This document shows, one piece after another, positions 53,609-62,361 of a stretch of DNA of 64,000 bases. The stretch covers positions 1 through 64,000 of the forward strand of contig BTTE01000002.1 in the NCBI GenBank assembly GCA_036244975.1. Reading direction: 5' to 3'. The position numbers and the translations under genes were made by a program. A model generated the notes under the pieces. The model made no database searches. It saw only the letters and a program-made list of their open reading frames with translations, and was not told the origin of the DNA. The DNA is from Sulfidibacterium sp036244975 (GTDB lineage Bacteria > Bacteroidota > Bacteroidia > Bacteroidales > F082). Numbering within the stretch: position 1 is the first letter of the stretch; each line of letters opens with the position of its first letter.

Positions 53609-56059
53609 TCACTCATATTTCAGCGCCTCCACAGGCCGTTTGCGAACCATAAAAAGAGCTTGCAACAATACCGTGAAAAAGGCGATGAACAGCACAAAAA
53701 CAATTCCTGCAACAAAATACCAAAGGCTTAGATGAATGTGGTAGGCAAAACTGTTTAGCCATTTCGCGATGAAGAAATAAACCACCGGCGAGATGAGCAC
53801 TCCGGCCACCAGAACCAGAACGACATACTCTTTCACCAGCATCAGTACAATTTGTTTCTCCGAACCACCCAGCACTTTCCGGATACTGATTTCTTTTGAC
53901 CGCTGTTCGATAAGAAACGATGAGAGGCCGAAAAGTCCCAACGCGGAGATTAATATTACAAACAGTGAAAAATAGAAAAAAAGCGAGAGCATTTTCTGAT
54001 CGCTGCGGTAAAGTGTGTCGAGTTTTTGGTCAAGAAAAGTGTAATACATGGTGTAGCCCTTGTTGGACTTGTTCCAGGAGGCCTGTAAATGTGCCAGCGC
54101 TTCCCTGCGTTTTTCCGGATTAATACGCAGCACTACATACTGCACATATTGCGGCCTCAAGACAAAAATCAACGGCTCAACCTGCTGATGCAGAGAGGAA
54201 AAGTTGAAATTTTTCACCACCCCAATGATTTTTCCTTTCTTGGTGAACGGTGTGTGCAGGTAGCTGTCGACAGGATGTTTGAGATGCAGAAAATCTACCG
54301 CCGCTTCGTTCAGAATAAAATGCTCGGTGGAATCATTTTCTTTAACAGAAGAAAAATACCGACCTTCCGACAACGGGATTTTCAGCAGATCAAAATAGTG
54401 ATAACCCACAAAAAAGCTGTTCAGCGTTTGCATGTGTCCATCTGCTGAATCTCCTGTGCTCACAAGGATTTTTCCGGTGAGGTAACCGGGAAGACTGGAA
54501 GCGGTGGCTACCTGCTCAATGGCCGGATCTGCCTGTAAAGCAGCCACAAAACTTTTCACCCTCCCACGGAAAGAGGTGTCGGCCGGACTATTCACCACAA
54601 CCACATTTTCTTTGTCAAAACCGAGAGGGCGGTTTTTAACATAATGTATTTGTGCAAAAATAATTAGCGTGGAAATGATGACGCCAATGGCAACAAGATA
54701 CTGAACTACAACGAGGAGCTTACGAAGTCCGGCAGCTGTAAACGAATGTCTTTTTTTAGTCCTGAAAACGATACCTCTTCCACCGAGTACCTCAACCGGC
54801 TGCAAAGAAGAAAGAACAAAAGCAGGAAAACTGCCGCTGAGCAAAGCGAGAAGCAGCATAAACAAAAGTAGCAGGAAACCAAAAACAAGTCCGGAACCGG
54901 AGAACAGACTATGCACCAGTGTAATATGTCTGTTTACCAGTGTGTTGAAAACCGGAATCATTAGCTCCACGAGGCTCAGCGAAATAATAAAAGCCGTAGA
55001 AGTGAGTATCAGCGCTTCACTGATATATTGCCGCATCAATTGCTTTCGCGAGGCGCCCATCACCTTGCGTACTCCGATTTCCCTCGCTCGTTTTAGCGAT
55101 CGCGCAGTAGCAAAATTGACATAGTTTATGGAAGCCATCAACAAAATAAAAAGAGCAACAATCACAAAAATGTAAAGATAAGTTACGTTGATGTTGGAAT
55201 GGCTGTCGTAAAGCAGATCTTTTGAAAAGTGGATTTTCTGAATGGGCTGGTAATTCAACCGGCTGTACCCGTTGATTTTAATCTTTTGTTTCTGCATATA
55301 ATGCCGTATGGCGGTATCCACATAATAGTTCGTCCTTTGGGTAAAAGCCTGAAGGTTCACCGTATCTGCAAGTTCCACATAAGTATAACAATTTATCCAA
55401 AACCAGTTGCTATTCAGCTGTTTCTGTTCCTCTTTATCCAGCGAATTGGTTGAAATTACCGCATCAAAATCTAAATGCGAAGGCCGGTTTTTGTTATCAA
55501 AAACACCGGTTATCGTATATTGACGTATGCTTGTTTTCAGTTTTTTACCAAGGGCGGGTTTATCCCCGAAAATTTCCTGTTTCATGGCCGTGGAAAGCAC
55601 CAGGCTGTTGGGTTTTAGCAGGCTGCTGTCCGGATTACCTTCTGTAAAATTGTAATTGAAAATTTTAAAAAGCCGCGCATCTCCAATGGTCAGGTTAGGA
55701 ATATCGTATAGTTTTCCCTTGTAATTGACTGACGAAACATCATTTTTGTCCGAAGGGTCGGTAAAAAACAGGCGGGTTGATTCCAGAACTCCGGGAAAAT
55801 TATCTTTCAGCCTGTCTGCCAGCAAATAAGGTGTCAGCGCCATTTTTTCCACCTTCCCACCGGTGGAATAGGCCTCGTTTACGCGATAGATATGATGATA
55901 ATTTTTCCAGCTCCTATCGTAATAAAGGGCATTTTCCACATAGAGATAGATGAAGACAAAGGCTACGATGCCGATGGTCAGGCCGGCGAGATTCAGTAGA
56001 AAATAATTTTTCTGCCTGAGCAAAACACGAAATCCCATACGAAAAAAGTTGGCCCACAT
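53609..56059 (-). CDS. Large FtsX-type ABC transporter permease (two MacB halves)
   Basis: An 816-residue permease with duplicated architecture: N-terminal helix, MacB-like periplasmic domain, three-helix FtsX domain (LKRAREIGVRKVMGASRKQLM near residue 320), then a second unit (hydrophobic segment near 440, periplasmic domain, FtsX domain with EQRSKEISIRKVLGGSEKQIV near 690). This 8-helix type is typical of Bacteroidota and pairs with a single ATPase; cargo unknown, perhaps antimicrobial peptides or lipoproteins. It follows its ATPase by 4 bp and lies divergent from a two-component system. Confidence 0.92.
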   Translation of the reverse strand: MWANFFRMGFRVLLRQKNYFLLNLAGLTIGIVAFVFIYLYVENALYYDRSWKNYHHIYRVNEAYSTGGKVEKMALTPYLLADRLKDNFPGVLESTRLFFTDPSDKNDVSSVNYKGKLYDIPNLTIGDARLFKIFNYNFTEGNPDSSLLKPNSLVLSTAMKQEIFGDKPALGKKLKTSIRQYTITGVFDNKNRPSHLDFDAVISTNSLDKEEQKQLNSNWFWINCYTYVELADTVNLQAFTQRTNYYVDTAIRHYMQKQKIKINGYSRLNYQPIQKIHFSKDLLYDSHSNINVTYLYIFVIVALFILLMASINYVNFATARSLKRAREIGVRKVMGASRKQLMRQYISEALILTSTAFIISLSLVELMIPVFNTLVNRHITLVHSLFSGSGLVFGFLLLLFMLLLALLSGSFPAFVLSSLQPVEVLGGRGIVFRTKKRHSFTAAGLRKLLVVVQYLVAIGVIISTLIIFAQIHYVKNRPLGFDKENVVVVNSPADTSFRGRVKSFVAALQADPAIEQVATASSLPGYLTGKILVSTGDSADGHMQTLNSFFVGYHYFDLLKIPLSEGRYFSSVKENDSTEHFILNEAAVDFLHLKHPVDSYLHTPFTKKGKIIGVVKNFNFSSLHQQVEPLIFVLRPQYVQYVVLRINPEKRREALAHLQASWNKSNKGYTMYYTFLDQKLDTLYRSDQKMLSLFFYFSLFVILISALGLFGLSSFLIEQRSKEISIRKVLGGSEKQIVLMLVKEYVVLVLVAGVLISPVVYFFIAKWLNSFAYHIHLSLWYFVAGIVFVLFIAFFTVLLQALFMVRKRPVEALKYE

Positions 56060-56063
56060 AATC

Positions 56064-56744
56064 TTAAATTCGATTTAAATTCTCATTGATTATCTGACCG
56101 TCAAACAGGTGAACGATGCGCCGGCTGTAGCTGGCATCGTGGTGCGAGTGGGTAACCATAACTATGGTCATTCCCTCTTTGTTTAGCTCATTGAGGATAT
56201 TCATCACATCCTCTCCATGCATGGAATCTAAGTTGCCGGTGGGTTCATCTGCCAGCAAAAGGCGGGGACGTGTTACGATAGCTCGTGCCACAGCTACCCG
56301 TTGCTGCTGTCCGCCCGACAGTTGCACAGGCAGTAAATCCTTTCGGTGGCTGATTTCCAACCTGTCGATAACCTCCATAACCCGCTTTTTCCGCTCTGTT
56401 CTTTTCACGCCCTGATAAATCAAAGGTAATTCGATATTTTCCAAAAGACTTAGTTCATCAATCAGGTTGAAATTCTGGAAAACAAAGCCGATATTCTGTT
56501 TCCGTAAACGGGTTATCTGCTTTTCCGACAGACGATAAATATCTTTCCCCATAAAATGATAGCTGCCGGAAGAGGCAATATCAATCATTCCCAACAGGTT
56601 CAGCAAGGTGGTCTTCCCACAACCGGATGGGCCCATAACCGACATAAACTCACCTTCTTCCACCTTCAGATTAATGCCGGCCAGCGCAACCGTTTCAATA
56701 TCAGATGATATAAATACCTTTTTTAATTGTTTTATTTCGATCAT
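56064..56744 (-). CDS. ABC transporter ATPase, LolD/MacB type
   Basis: A 226-residue ATPase: Walker A GPSGCGKTTLL, Q-loop FVFQNFNLID, signature LSGGQQQRVAVARAI, Walker B LLLADEPTGNLD, switch MVTHSHHD. It drives the large permease immediately downstream. Divergently transcribed from the NtrC-type regulator at 56997, with a possible sigma-54 promoter about 97 bp upstream, which suggests that the regulator controls this exporter. Confidence 0.93.
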   Translation of the reverse strand: MIEIKQLKKVFISSDIETVALAGINLKVEEGEFMSVMGPSGCGKTTLLNLLGMIDIASSGSYHFMGKDIYRLSEKQITRLRKQNIGFVFQNFNLIDELSLLENIELPLIYQGVKRTERKKRVMEVIDRLEISHRKDLLPVQLSGGQQQRVAVARAIVTRPRLLLADEPTGNLDSMHGEDVMNILNELNKEGMTIVMVTHSHHDASYSRRIVHLFDGQIINENLNRI

Positions 56745-56794
56745 TTTTTGGCTTGGCTATCTCAGAACAAATGTAATCTTTTCCCCTTATTTGA

Positions 56795-56828
56795 AAACCT
56801 TTTGCCTTTGAACGAGCGGAAAAGGTTT
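56795..56828. promoter_or_regulatory. Inverted repeat in divergent control region
   Basis: Perfect 9-bp arms AAACCTTTT (56795-56803) and AAAAGGTTT (56820-56828), 16-nt spacing, between the putative sigma-54 element and the ABC ATPase start. Could be an operator or a leader hairpin. Confidence 0.4.
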
Positions 56829-56838
56829 AAATATTTTT

Positions 56839-56855
56839 AACGAATATCATGCCAG
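56839..56855 (-). promoter_or_regulatory. Possible sigma-54 promoter of exporter operon
   Basis: Minus strand CTGGCAT (-24-like), then 5 nt, then TCGT in place of TTGC. GG and the -12 G are at the correct 10-nt spacing. It lies about 97 bp before the ATPase start and next to a sigma-54-activator gene. Imperfect at -12. Confidence 0.35.
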
Positions 56856-56996
56856 CCAAATTATACGGTTGATTAACAGTGTGTTGAATTTATTTTTTTA
56901 AAAAAGTGTAACAATTAGTGTTCGGAAACGTTCATATTCTTGTACCTACATGGACAATTATCAGTAATTTTAACCCGAAATTTAAGACCTTCAGGT

Positions 56997-58373
56997 ATGG
57001 CCAAAATTAACGCCCGCATTTTAGTTGTAGATGATGATACTGACATTTTGCTGGCGGCAAAAATGTTTCTACGACAATATTTTCAGATAATTCACACCGA
57101 AAAAAATCCCGGACATATTCCCGATTTGTTACGCAACGAAACCTATGATGTTATCTTGCTGGACATGAATTTTTCGCGCGATGCGAATACCGGTCAGGAA
57201 GGTTTTCACTGGTTAAACAAAATTCTTGAAATTGACCCGGCAGCTATTGTGATTTTTATCACTGGTTACGGCGACATAGAACTGGCGGTACAGGGGATAA
57301 AGGAAGGTGCAACCAACTTTATTCTAAAACCCTGGGAAAACAATAAATTGCTGGCAACCATCGAGGCATCGCTGAGAATCAGAGTGTCGAAAGTTGAGCT
57401 GGAAAATCTCAGATTCACCAATAAACTTTTGGTAGCCGACCAGGATCATGTTTTCAGTAACATCATCGGAAAATCGGAGGCTATGAATAAGGTTTTGAAA
57501 ACCGTGGAGAAGGTAGCAAAAACCGATGCTAATGTACTGATTCTCGGGGAAAACGGAACGGGAAAAGAGGTGATTGCCCGTGCGATCCACCGTGCTTCCC
57601 CACGGAAAGATAAAATGTTTATCAACGTTGATCTGGGCGCCATCACAGAAAGTCTTTTCGAGAGTGAGCTTTTCGGATACAAAAAAGGCGCTTTTACCGA
57701 TGCTCGCGAAGACCGTGCCGGACGTTTTGAAGCAGCCAGCAACGGCACGCTGTTTTTAGATGAAATCGGCAACCTGCTGCCCAACCTGCAGTCGAAACTG
57801 CTGAGCGTATTGCAGAGCCGCAAAGTAGTGCGCCTTGGATCGCACAAAGAGATTCCTGTGGATGTCCGGCTTATTTGCGCCACCAACATGCCGTTGTATG
57901 AGATGGTGAAAGAAAACAAGTTCCGCCAGGACCTGCTTTATCGCATTAACACTGTGGAGATTACCATTCCGCCGCTGCGCGATCGCGTTGAAGACATTGA
58001 ACCGCTGCTGAATCATTTTCTGGAGATCTATTGTAAGAAATATAAAATGCCGCAAAAACGCATTAACCCGGGAACGTTAAAACGGCTTCAAAAACACAAC
58101 TGGCCGGGAAATATCCGAGAGTTGCAACATGCCGTGGAAAGAGCAATCATCCTTAGCGAGGAGAATTTGCTGGAACCTCAGGACTTTTTTATGAATGAGG
58201 TTTCCGAAAATCAGGAGGGGGTTTTCCCTGTGAACATGAACCTCGAAGAAACGGAAAAAATGCTCATTCGCAAGGTCGTGGACAAACATGGCGGGAACAT
58301 TAGCCGGGCCGCCAAAGAGCTGGGGCTCACCCGCGCTTCACTTTACCGAAGAATTGAAAAGCATGGTTTATAA
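56997..58373 (+). CDS. NtrC-family sigma-54-activating response regulator
   Basis: A 458-residue regulator. Receiver domain at residues 1-125 with phospho-acceptor Asp56 (VILLDMNF) and Lys in ILKPW. Central AAA+ domain with GENGTGKEV (Walker A), FESELFGYKKGAFTDA and GTLFLDEIGNL (Walker B). C-terminal Fis-type helix-turn-helix (NISRAAKELGLTRASLYRRI). The L1 loop reads GAFTDA instead of GAFTGA, a substitution in the segment that contacts sigma-54. Start at 56997 matches the family; the upstream frame extension is unlikely. Overlaps the kinase gene by 11 bp. Confidence 0.93.
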   Translation: MAKINARILVVDDDTDILLAAKMFLRQYFQIIHTEKNPGHIPDLLRNETYDVILLDMNFSRDANTGQEGFHWLNKILEIDPAAIVIFITGYGDIELAVQGIKEGATNFILKPWENNKLLATIEASLRIRVSKVELENLRFTNKLLVADQDHVFSNIIGKSEAMNKVLKTVEKVAKTDANVLILGENGTGKEVIARAIHRASPRKDKMFINVDLGAITESLFESELFGYKKGAFTDAREDRAGRFEAASNGTLFLDEIGNLLPNLQSKLLSVLQSRKVVRLGSHKEIPVDVRLICATNMPLYEMVKENKFRQDLLYRINTVEITIPPLRDRVEDIEPLLNHFLEIYCKKYKMPQKRINPGTLKRLQKHNWPGNIRELQHAVERAIILSEENLLEPQDFFMNEVSENQEGVFPVNMNLEETEKMLIRKVVDKHGGNISRAAKELGLTRASLYRRIEKHGL

Positions 58374-59718
58374 AAAGTTCAGATTCCAGATTGTCTTACG
58401 CATACTGTTGCTTACCATCACTTTGTTGCTGATATTCTCGTTCTACCGGGAGTCGGCCTACCGGATAAGCACCATCATCCTCGGTGTACTGTTTGTAGCG
58501 CAGGTCATTTTTCTCATTCGCTTTACCGAACAGACCAACCGGAAACTGGCGCATTTTTTTTCCTCTATCCGGAATTCTGATTTTATGGGCTCATTTGTGG
58601 ATGACGGGTTGGGCAAAAGTTTTGATGAGCTCAACCGCGAGTTTAATGAGGTAATCGATGCTTTTAAAAAAACCAAAACCGAAAAAGAAGAAAATTTCAA
58701 TTATCTGCTTACCGTAATTCAACATGTCAGTATCGGCGTACTGGTTTTTACCCGAAATGGGAAAGTAGATGTTTACAACAATGCGGTGAAAAGCCTGTTG
58801 CAGGTGAAACATTTGCGTAATATCCGGCAGTTGGCTAATATTTCCGAAGAGCTTAGCACCACACTACTCGAAGCCAAACCGGGAGAAAAAAAGCTGGTAA
58901 AAATATTTGTCGGTAACGAGCTGCTACAGCTCTCCATTCATTCCACCGGGTTTTTGATGCATGGCGAAGAATACCTGCTCGTGTCTCTGCAGGATATCCA
59001 TCCGGAGCTGGAACAAAAAGAGGTAGAATCGTGGCAAATGCTTATCCGCGTCCTAACGCACGAAATTATGAACTCCATTACACCCATCTCCTCACTCGCT
59101 TCTACGGTGCAGGATATTTTAAAGAATTTTCAGGAAGAGAAAAAGTCTCTTTCGGAAGACGAGGCTGAAGATATGGAAAATATCACCAGCGCTATTTCCA
59201 CCATCGAAAGGCGCAGCAAAGGATTGTTGAGTTTTGTTGATCTTTACCGTAACCTCACGCGGATTCCAAAACCTCATTTCCGGTACTTCCCCATAGCCAA
59301 ACTGTTTCAACGTACGCTGGAGCTTATGGAACCGAAATTTGAGAACCTGAACATTCAGATAAGCACTAAAATATTTCCGGACGACCTGAAACTTCTGGCT
59401 GACCCCGATTTGATGGATCAGGTACTCATCAACCTGTTGCTCAATGCCGTTGATGCTGTTAAAGAGAAAGGAAACAGACGAATCAGCCTCATGGCTTCGG
59501 TAAATCTGAACAACCGCACCCTGATTGAAATAACTGATAACGGCAGCGGCATAAACCAGGATATTATGGATAAAATTTTTATGCCTTTTTTTACCTCCAA
59601 AAAAAACGGTTCCGGTATCGGGCTGAGCCTTTCGCGGCAGATTATGCAAATGCACAAAGGCAGTCTTTCGGTACGCTCCGCGCCTGGAAAGGGCGCTTCT
59701 TTCATCCTTGTCTTTTAA
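58363..59718 (+). CDS. Sensor histidine kinase
   Basis: A 451-residue kinase: two transmembrane helices (about 10-27 and 34-53) with almost no periplasmic loop, a PAS-like linker domain (about 115-205), phospho-acceptor His233 in VLTHEIMNSITPI, and a HATPase domain with LINLLLNAVDAV (N box), DNGSGIN and GSGIGLSLSRQIM. The short loop implies sensing within the membrane or cytoplasm. Translationally coupled to the regulator, so the pair is a cognate two-component system. Start 58363 removes an unlikely 25-residue extension. Confidence 0.93.
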   Translation: MVYKKFRFQIVLRILLLTITLLLIFSFYRESAYRISTIILGVLFVAQVIFLIRFTEQTNRKLAHFFSSIRNSDFMGSFVDDGLGKSFDELNREFNEVIDAFKKTKTEKEENFNYLLTVIQHVSIGVLVFTRNGKVDVYNNAVKSLLQVKHLRNIRQLANISEELSTTLLEAKPGEKKLVKIFVGNELLQLSIHSTGFLMHGEEYLLVSLQDIHPELEQKEVESWQMLIRVLTHEIMNSITPISSLASTVQDILKNFQEEKKSLSEDEAEDMENITSAISTIERRSKGLLSFVDLYRNLTRIPKPHFRYFPIAKLFQRTLELMEPKFENLNIQISTKIFPDDLKLLADPDLMDQVLINLLLNAVDAVKEKGNRRISLMASVNLNNRTLIEITDNGSGINQDIMDKIFMPFFTSKKNGSGIGLSLSRQIMQMHKGSLSVRSAPGKGASFILVF

Positions 59719-59732
59719 TTCTGTCAACGCGC

Positions 59733-59748
59733 TAATTTTGTAATTTTG
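59733..59748 (+). promoter_or_regulatory. Two tandem -7 boxes (TAATTTTG twice)
   Basis: Back-to-back TAATTTTG at 59733-59740 and 59741-59748, both matching TAnnTTTG, just before the nitroreductase gene. One may be a chance duplicate, or two start sites may be used. Confidence 0.5.
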
Positions 59749-59762
59749 TAAAAAATGTAGAA

Positions 59763-60326
59763 ATGAAAAAACCGGCCAACACGCATCGCAACATTAGTGA
59801 AAATATTAAAAACCGGTGGAGTCCCCGGGCTTTTGACGGTAAACCTGTTGAAGAAGGGAAACTGTTGAGTATTTTGGAGGCCGGTCGCTGGGCTGCTTCT
59901 GCTTTTAACGAACAACCCTGGCGTTTTGCTGTGGGTAAAAAGGGTGATGAAAAGTATAATAAAATCCTTGTCTCTTTAATTGAATGGAACCAACAGTGGG
60001 CCGGTAAAGCGCCAGTTTTGATTTTAAACCTCACCAAAAAGACTTTCACCCGTAACGGAAAACCCAATGCCACTGCCCTGTACGACTTGGGGCAGGCTGT
60101 GGCAGGCGTGGCTATTGAAGCTGTAAATCAGGGACTTGTGAGTCATCAAATGAGCGGATTTGATGCGGAAAAAGCAAGAACTTCACTCGGTATTCCTGAT
60201 GATTTTCAGGCTGTTTCGGTGATGGCACTTGGCTACTATGGTGTTGCGGAAGAACTTTCTGAGGATATGCAGCAAATGGAGATATCAGCCCGCGAGCGGA
60301 AAGCAGGGGAAGATTTACTTTTTTAA
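59763..60326 (+). CDS. Nitroreductase-family FMN protein
   Basis: A 187-residue enzyme of the NAD(P)H nitroreductase fold. RWSPRAFDGKPVEEGKLL opens the family, AGRWAASAFNEQPWRF follows as the FMN-phosphate region, and DLGQAVAGVAIEAVNQGL and IPDDFQAVSVMALGYYG complete it. It would reduce nitro compounds, quinones or flavins in the cytoplasm. The glutaminyl cyclase gene starts 2 bp after its stop, so they share a transcript though no functional link is evident. Confidence 0.9.
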   Translation: MKKPANTHRNISENIKNRWSPRAFDGKPVEEGKLLSILEAGRWAASAFNEQPWRFAVGKKGDEKYNKILVSLIEWNQQWAGKAPVLILNLTKKTFTRNGKPNATALYDLGQAVAGVAIEAVNQGLVSHQMSGFDAEKARTSLGIPDDFQAVSVMALGYYGVAEELSEDMQQMEISARERKAGEDLLF

Positions 60327-60328
60327 AA

Positions 60329-61339
60329 ATGAAAAGAATGAAAGTTAAACTGCTATTTGTTTTTAGTCTTATCGCCGCTATTTCTCTGGTTTCCTGTGGT
60401 GAAAACAGCCGGTCGGCACAAACCCGTAAAGAAAAATCTGTGAAAAAAACGGTTTCTATTCCTAATTTCAACCAGGATTCAGCTTATGCTTATACTGCTG
60501 CTCAGGTAGCTTTCGGACCACGGGTACCGGGAACACCTGCACATGCTGCCTGTGAAAAATGGATTATCCGTAAATTGAAATCGTTTGCCGACACGGTTTA
60601 TGTGCAAAAGTTCAAAGCCCGTACCTATGATGGCGTGTTGCGAAGCGGGGAAAACATCATCGGCTCGTTTTTTCCTGATTACCAAAACCGTGTCCTGCTC
60701 ATGGCACATTGGGATTCGCGTCCTTTTGCCGACCAAGACCCGGACAAAACGAAATGGAACACCCCCATTATGGCGGCCAACGATGGCGCCAGCGGCGTGG
60801 GCGTCTTGCTGGAGATGGCACGTGAGTTTCACCTGCACCATACCAATGTAGGCATAGACATTGTCCTTTTCGATTTGGAAGACTGGGGACCGCCGGCATA
60901 CCTGCACTTGCAGGGAAAAGAAAATTCCTGGGCGCTTGGCGCTCAATATTGGGCAAAACATCCGCAAGTTCCTGGTTATTCCGCTACTTTTGGCGTCCTG
61001 CTCGACATGGTGGGCGCAAAAGATGCTACTTTTCTGAAAGAGTATTACTCTCGCCAGTATGCACGCTATTACGTTAACTTAATCTGGAAAACCGCGAGAG
61101 GGCTGGGTTACGACAATTATTTCCCTAACCGGGATGGCTATCCTATCGATGATGATCACCTTTATGTAAATAAAATTGCGGGAATCCCTTCGGTGGACAT
61201 CATCCAGCTTGATCCGGACAGCCCCAACGGTACTTTCTGGAAATACTGGCACACCACCGGCGATACTATGGACAAAATCAACAAAGAAACACTGAAAGCA
61301 GTGGGGCAGGTTTTGCTGACTGTGATTTACGGGATGTAA
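60329..61339 (+). CDS. Glutaminyl-peptide cyclotransferase (M28-like lipoprotein)
   Basis: A 336-residue type II glutaminyl cyclase that turns N-terminal Gln into pyroglutamate. The lipoprotein signal has lipobox LVSC near residue 23. The zinc site is Asp152 (AANDGASG), Glu184 (LEDWG) and His308 (WHTTGD), with MAHWDSRPFADQDPD upstream. The pattern matches the periplasmic enzyme of Porphyromonas-type Bacteroidota, whose exported proteins often carry N-terminal pyroglutamate. The start may be 60329 or the Met at 60338. Confidence 0.9.
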   Translation: MKRMKVKLLFVFSLIAAISLVSCGENSRSAQTRKEKSVKKTVSIPNFNQDSAYAYTAAQVAFGPRVPGTPAHAACEKWIIRKLKSFADTVYVQKFKARTYDGVLRSGENIIGSFFPDYQNRVLLMAHWDSRPFADQDPDKTKWNTPIMAANDGASGVGVLLEMAREFHLHHTNVGIDIVLFDLEDWGPPAYLHLQGKENSWALGAQYWAKHPQVPGYSATFGVLLDMVGAKDATFLKEYYSRQYARYYVNLIWKTARGLGYDNYFPNRDGYPIDDDHLYVNKIAGIPSVDIIQLDPDSPNGTFWKYWHTTGDTMDKINKETLKAVGQVLLTVIYGM

Positions 61340-61430
61340 AGTGTCAGTACTCTGCTTCGCTTCGCTGTTATTCAATCGCCAAACGGTTGTCAATCAATTG
61401 TCGAACAATGGTCAGGCATATTGTCTCCAT

Positions 61431-61470
61431 TTCGCAACTTCGCAATTTTGCTTCGTCACTCCGTCCTTTT
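61431..61470. repeat. TTCGCAACTTCGCAA short repeat
   Basis: Part of the 254-bp gap 61340-61593. AACTTCGCAA units as at 35022-35040 and, on the other strand, 37365-37402. The gap also begins with GTGTCAGTACT, shared with the end of the hairpin region at 63407-63420. No gene seen. Confidence 0.45.
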
Positions 61471-61548
61471 CGTAATCTATAATCATTAAAAATTCTTATT
61501 TTTTCTTAAAAATTAGTATGCATGCGTAATATTTTAAGGATTTTTACC

Positions 61549-61556
61549 GATATTTG
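61549..61556 (+). promoter_or_regulatory. Likely -7 box GATATTTG of etfBA
   Basis: One mismatch to TAnnTTTG, 37 bp before the etfB ATG. Confidence 0.4.
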
Positions 61557-61593
61557 TGCAAAATAAAAAAGATAACTATAAAAGATATATATC

Positions 61594-62331
61594 ATGAAAA
61601 TTCTGGTATTGATTAGTAATGTACCTGATACGACAACAAAAATCAGGTTTACCGGGGACAACAAAGCCTTTGATACCACTGGCGTTCAGTGGATTATCAA
61701 TCCATGGGACGAACTGGCACTGACCCGCGCAATGGAACTTAAAGAGGCCGGGGGAGTGGAAAAAATAACGGTAGCCAACGTGGGCGCCAAAATTACCGAA
61801 CCGACCTTGCGTAAAGCACTTGCCGTGGGCGCTGATGACGCCATCCGCATTGATGCTGTGCCTATAGATGCTTATTTTGTCGCCGCTCAGCTGGCACAGG
61901 TAGCCAAAGATTACGACCTTATTCTCGCAGGTATTGAAGCTTCCGACTACAATGGTGTCGGTGTTGGCGGTATGTTGGCAGAAATATTGGGAATGAACTC
62001 TGTATCGGCTGTTTCGGGCATTGATATCGAAAACGGTGAATTAAAAATCCATCGCGATATTGATGGTGGTTCGCAGATGTTGAGTGTGCCTGCTCCGCTG
62101 GTGGCCATTGTTCAAAAAGGAATTGCTATTGACCCGCGAATTCCGGCAATGCGTGGCATTATGATGGCGCGTAAAAAACCGCTGAACGTTGTGGCTCCCA
62201 TAGATGCTGAAGCCAGAACTGAGTTTTTGTCCTACGAACTACCGGCTTCTAAAGCGGCCTGTAAGATGGTGGAGGAAGACAATGCAAAAGAGTTGATCAG
62301 ACTTTTACATGAAGAAGCCAAGGTGTTGTAA
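61594..62331 (+). CDS. etfB: Electron transfer flavoprotein subunit beta
   Basis: A 245-residue AMP-binding subunit of ETF. Typical opening MKILVLISNVPDTTTKIRF, INPWDELALTRAMELKE, and the family region GIEASDYNGVGVGGMLAE followed by the recognition-loop region MRGIMMARKKPL. With EtfA it accepts electrons from acyl-CoA dehydrogenases or, in bifurcating anaerobic forms, drives ferredoxin reduction; which type cannot be settled by eye. 30 bp from etfA. A convergent acyl-CoA dehydrogenase gene lies just beyond. Confidence 0.95.
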   Translation: MKILVLISNVPDTTTKIRFTGDNKAFDTTGVQWIINPWDELALTRAMELKEAGGVEKITVANVGAKITEPTLRKALAVGADDAIRIDAVPIDAYFVAAQLAQVAKDYDLILAGIEASDYNGVGVGGMLAEILGMNSVSAVSGIDIENGELKIHRDIDGGSQMLSVPAPLVAIVQKGIAIDPRIPAMRGIMMARKKPLNVVAPIDAEARTEFLSYELPASKAACKMVEEDNAKELIRLLHEEAKVL

Positions 62332-62361
62332 TTCAATTTTTAACCTTTAAAAACCAGAAAA

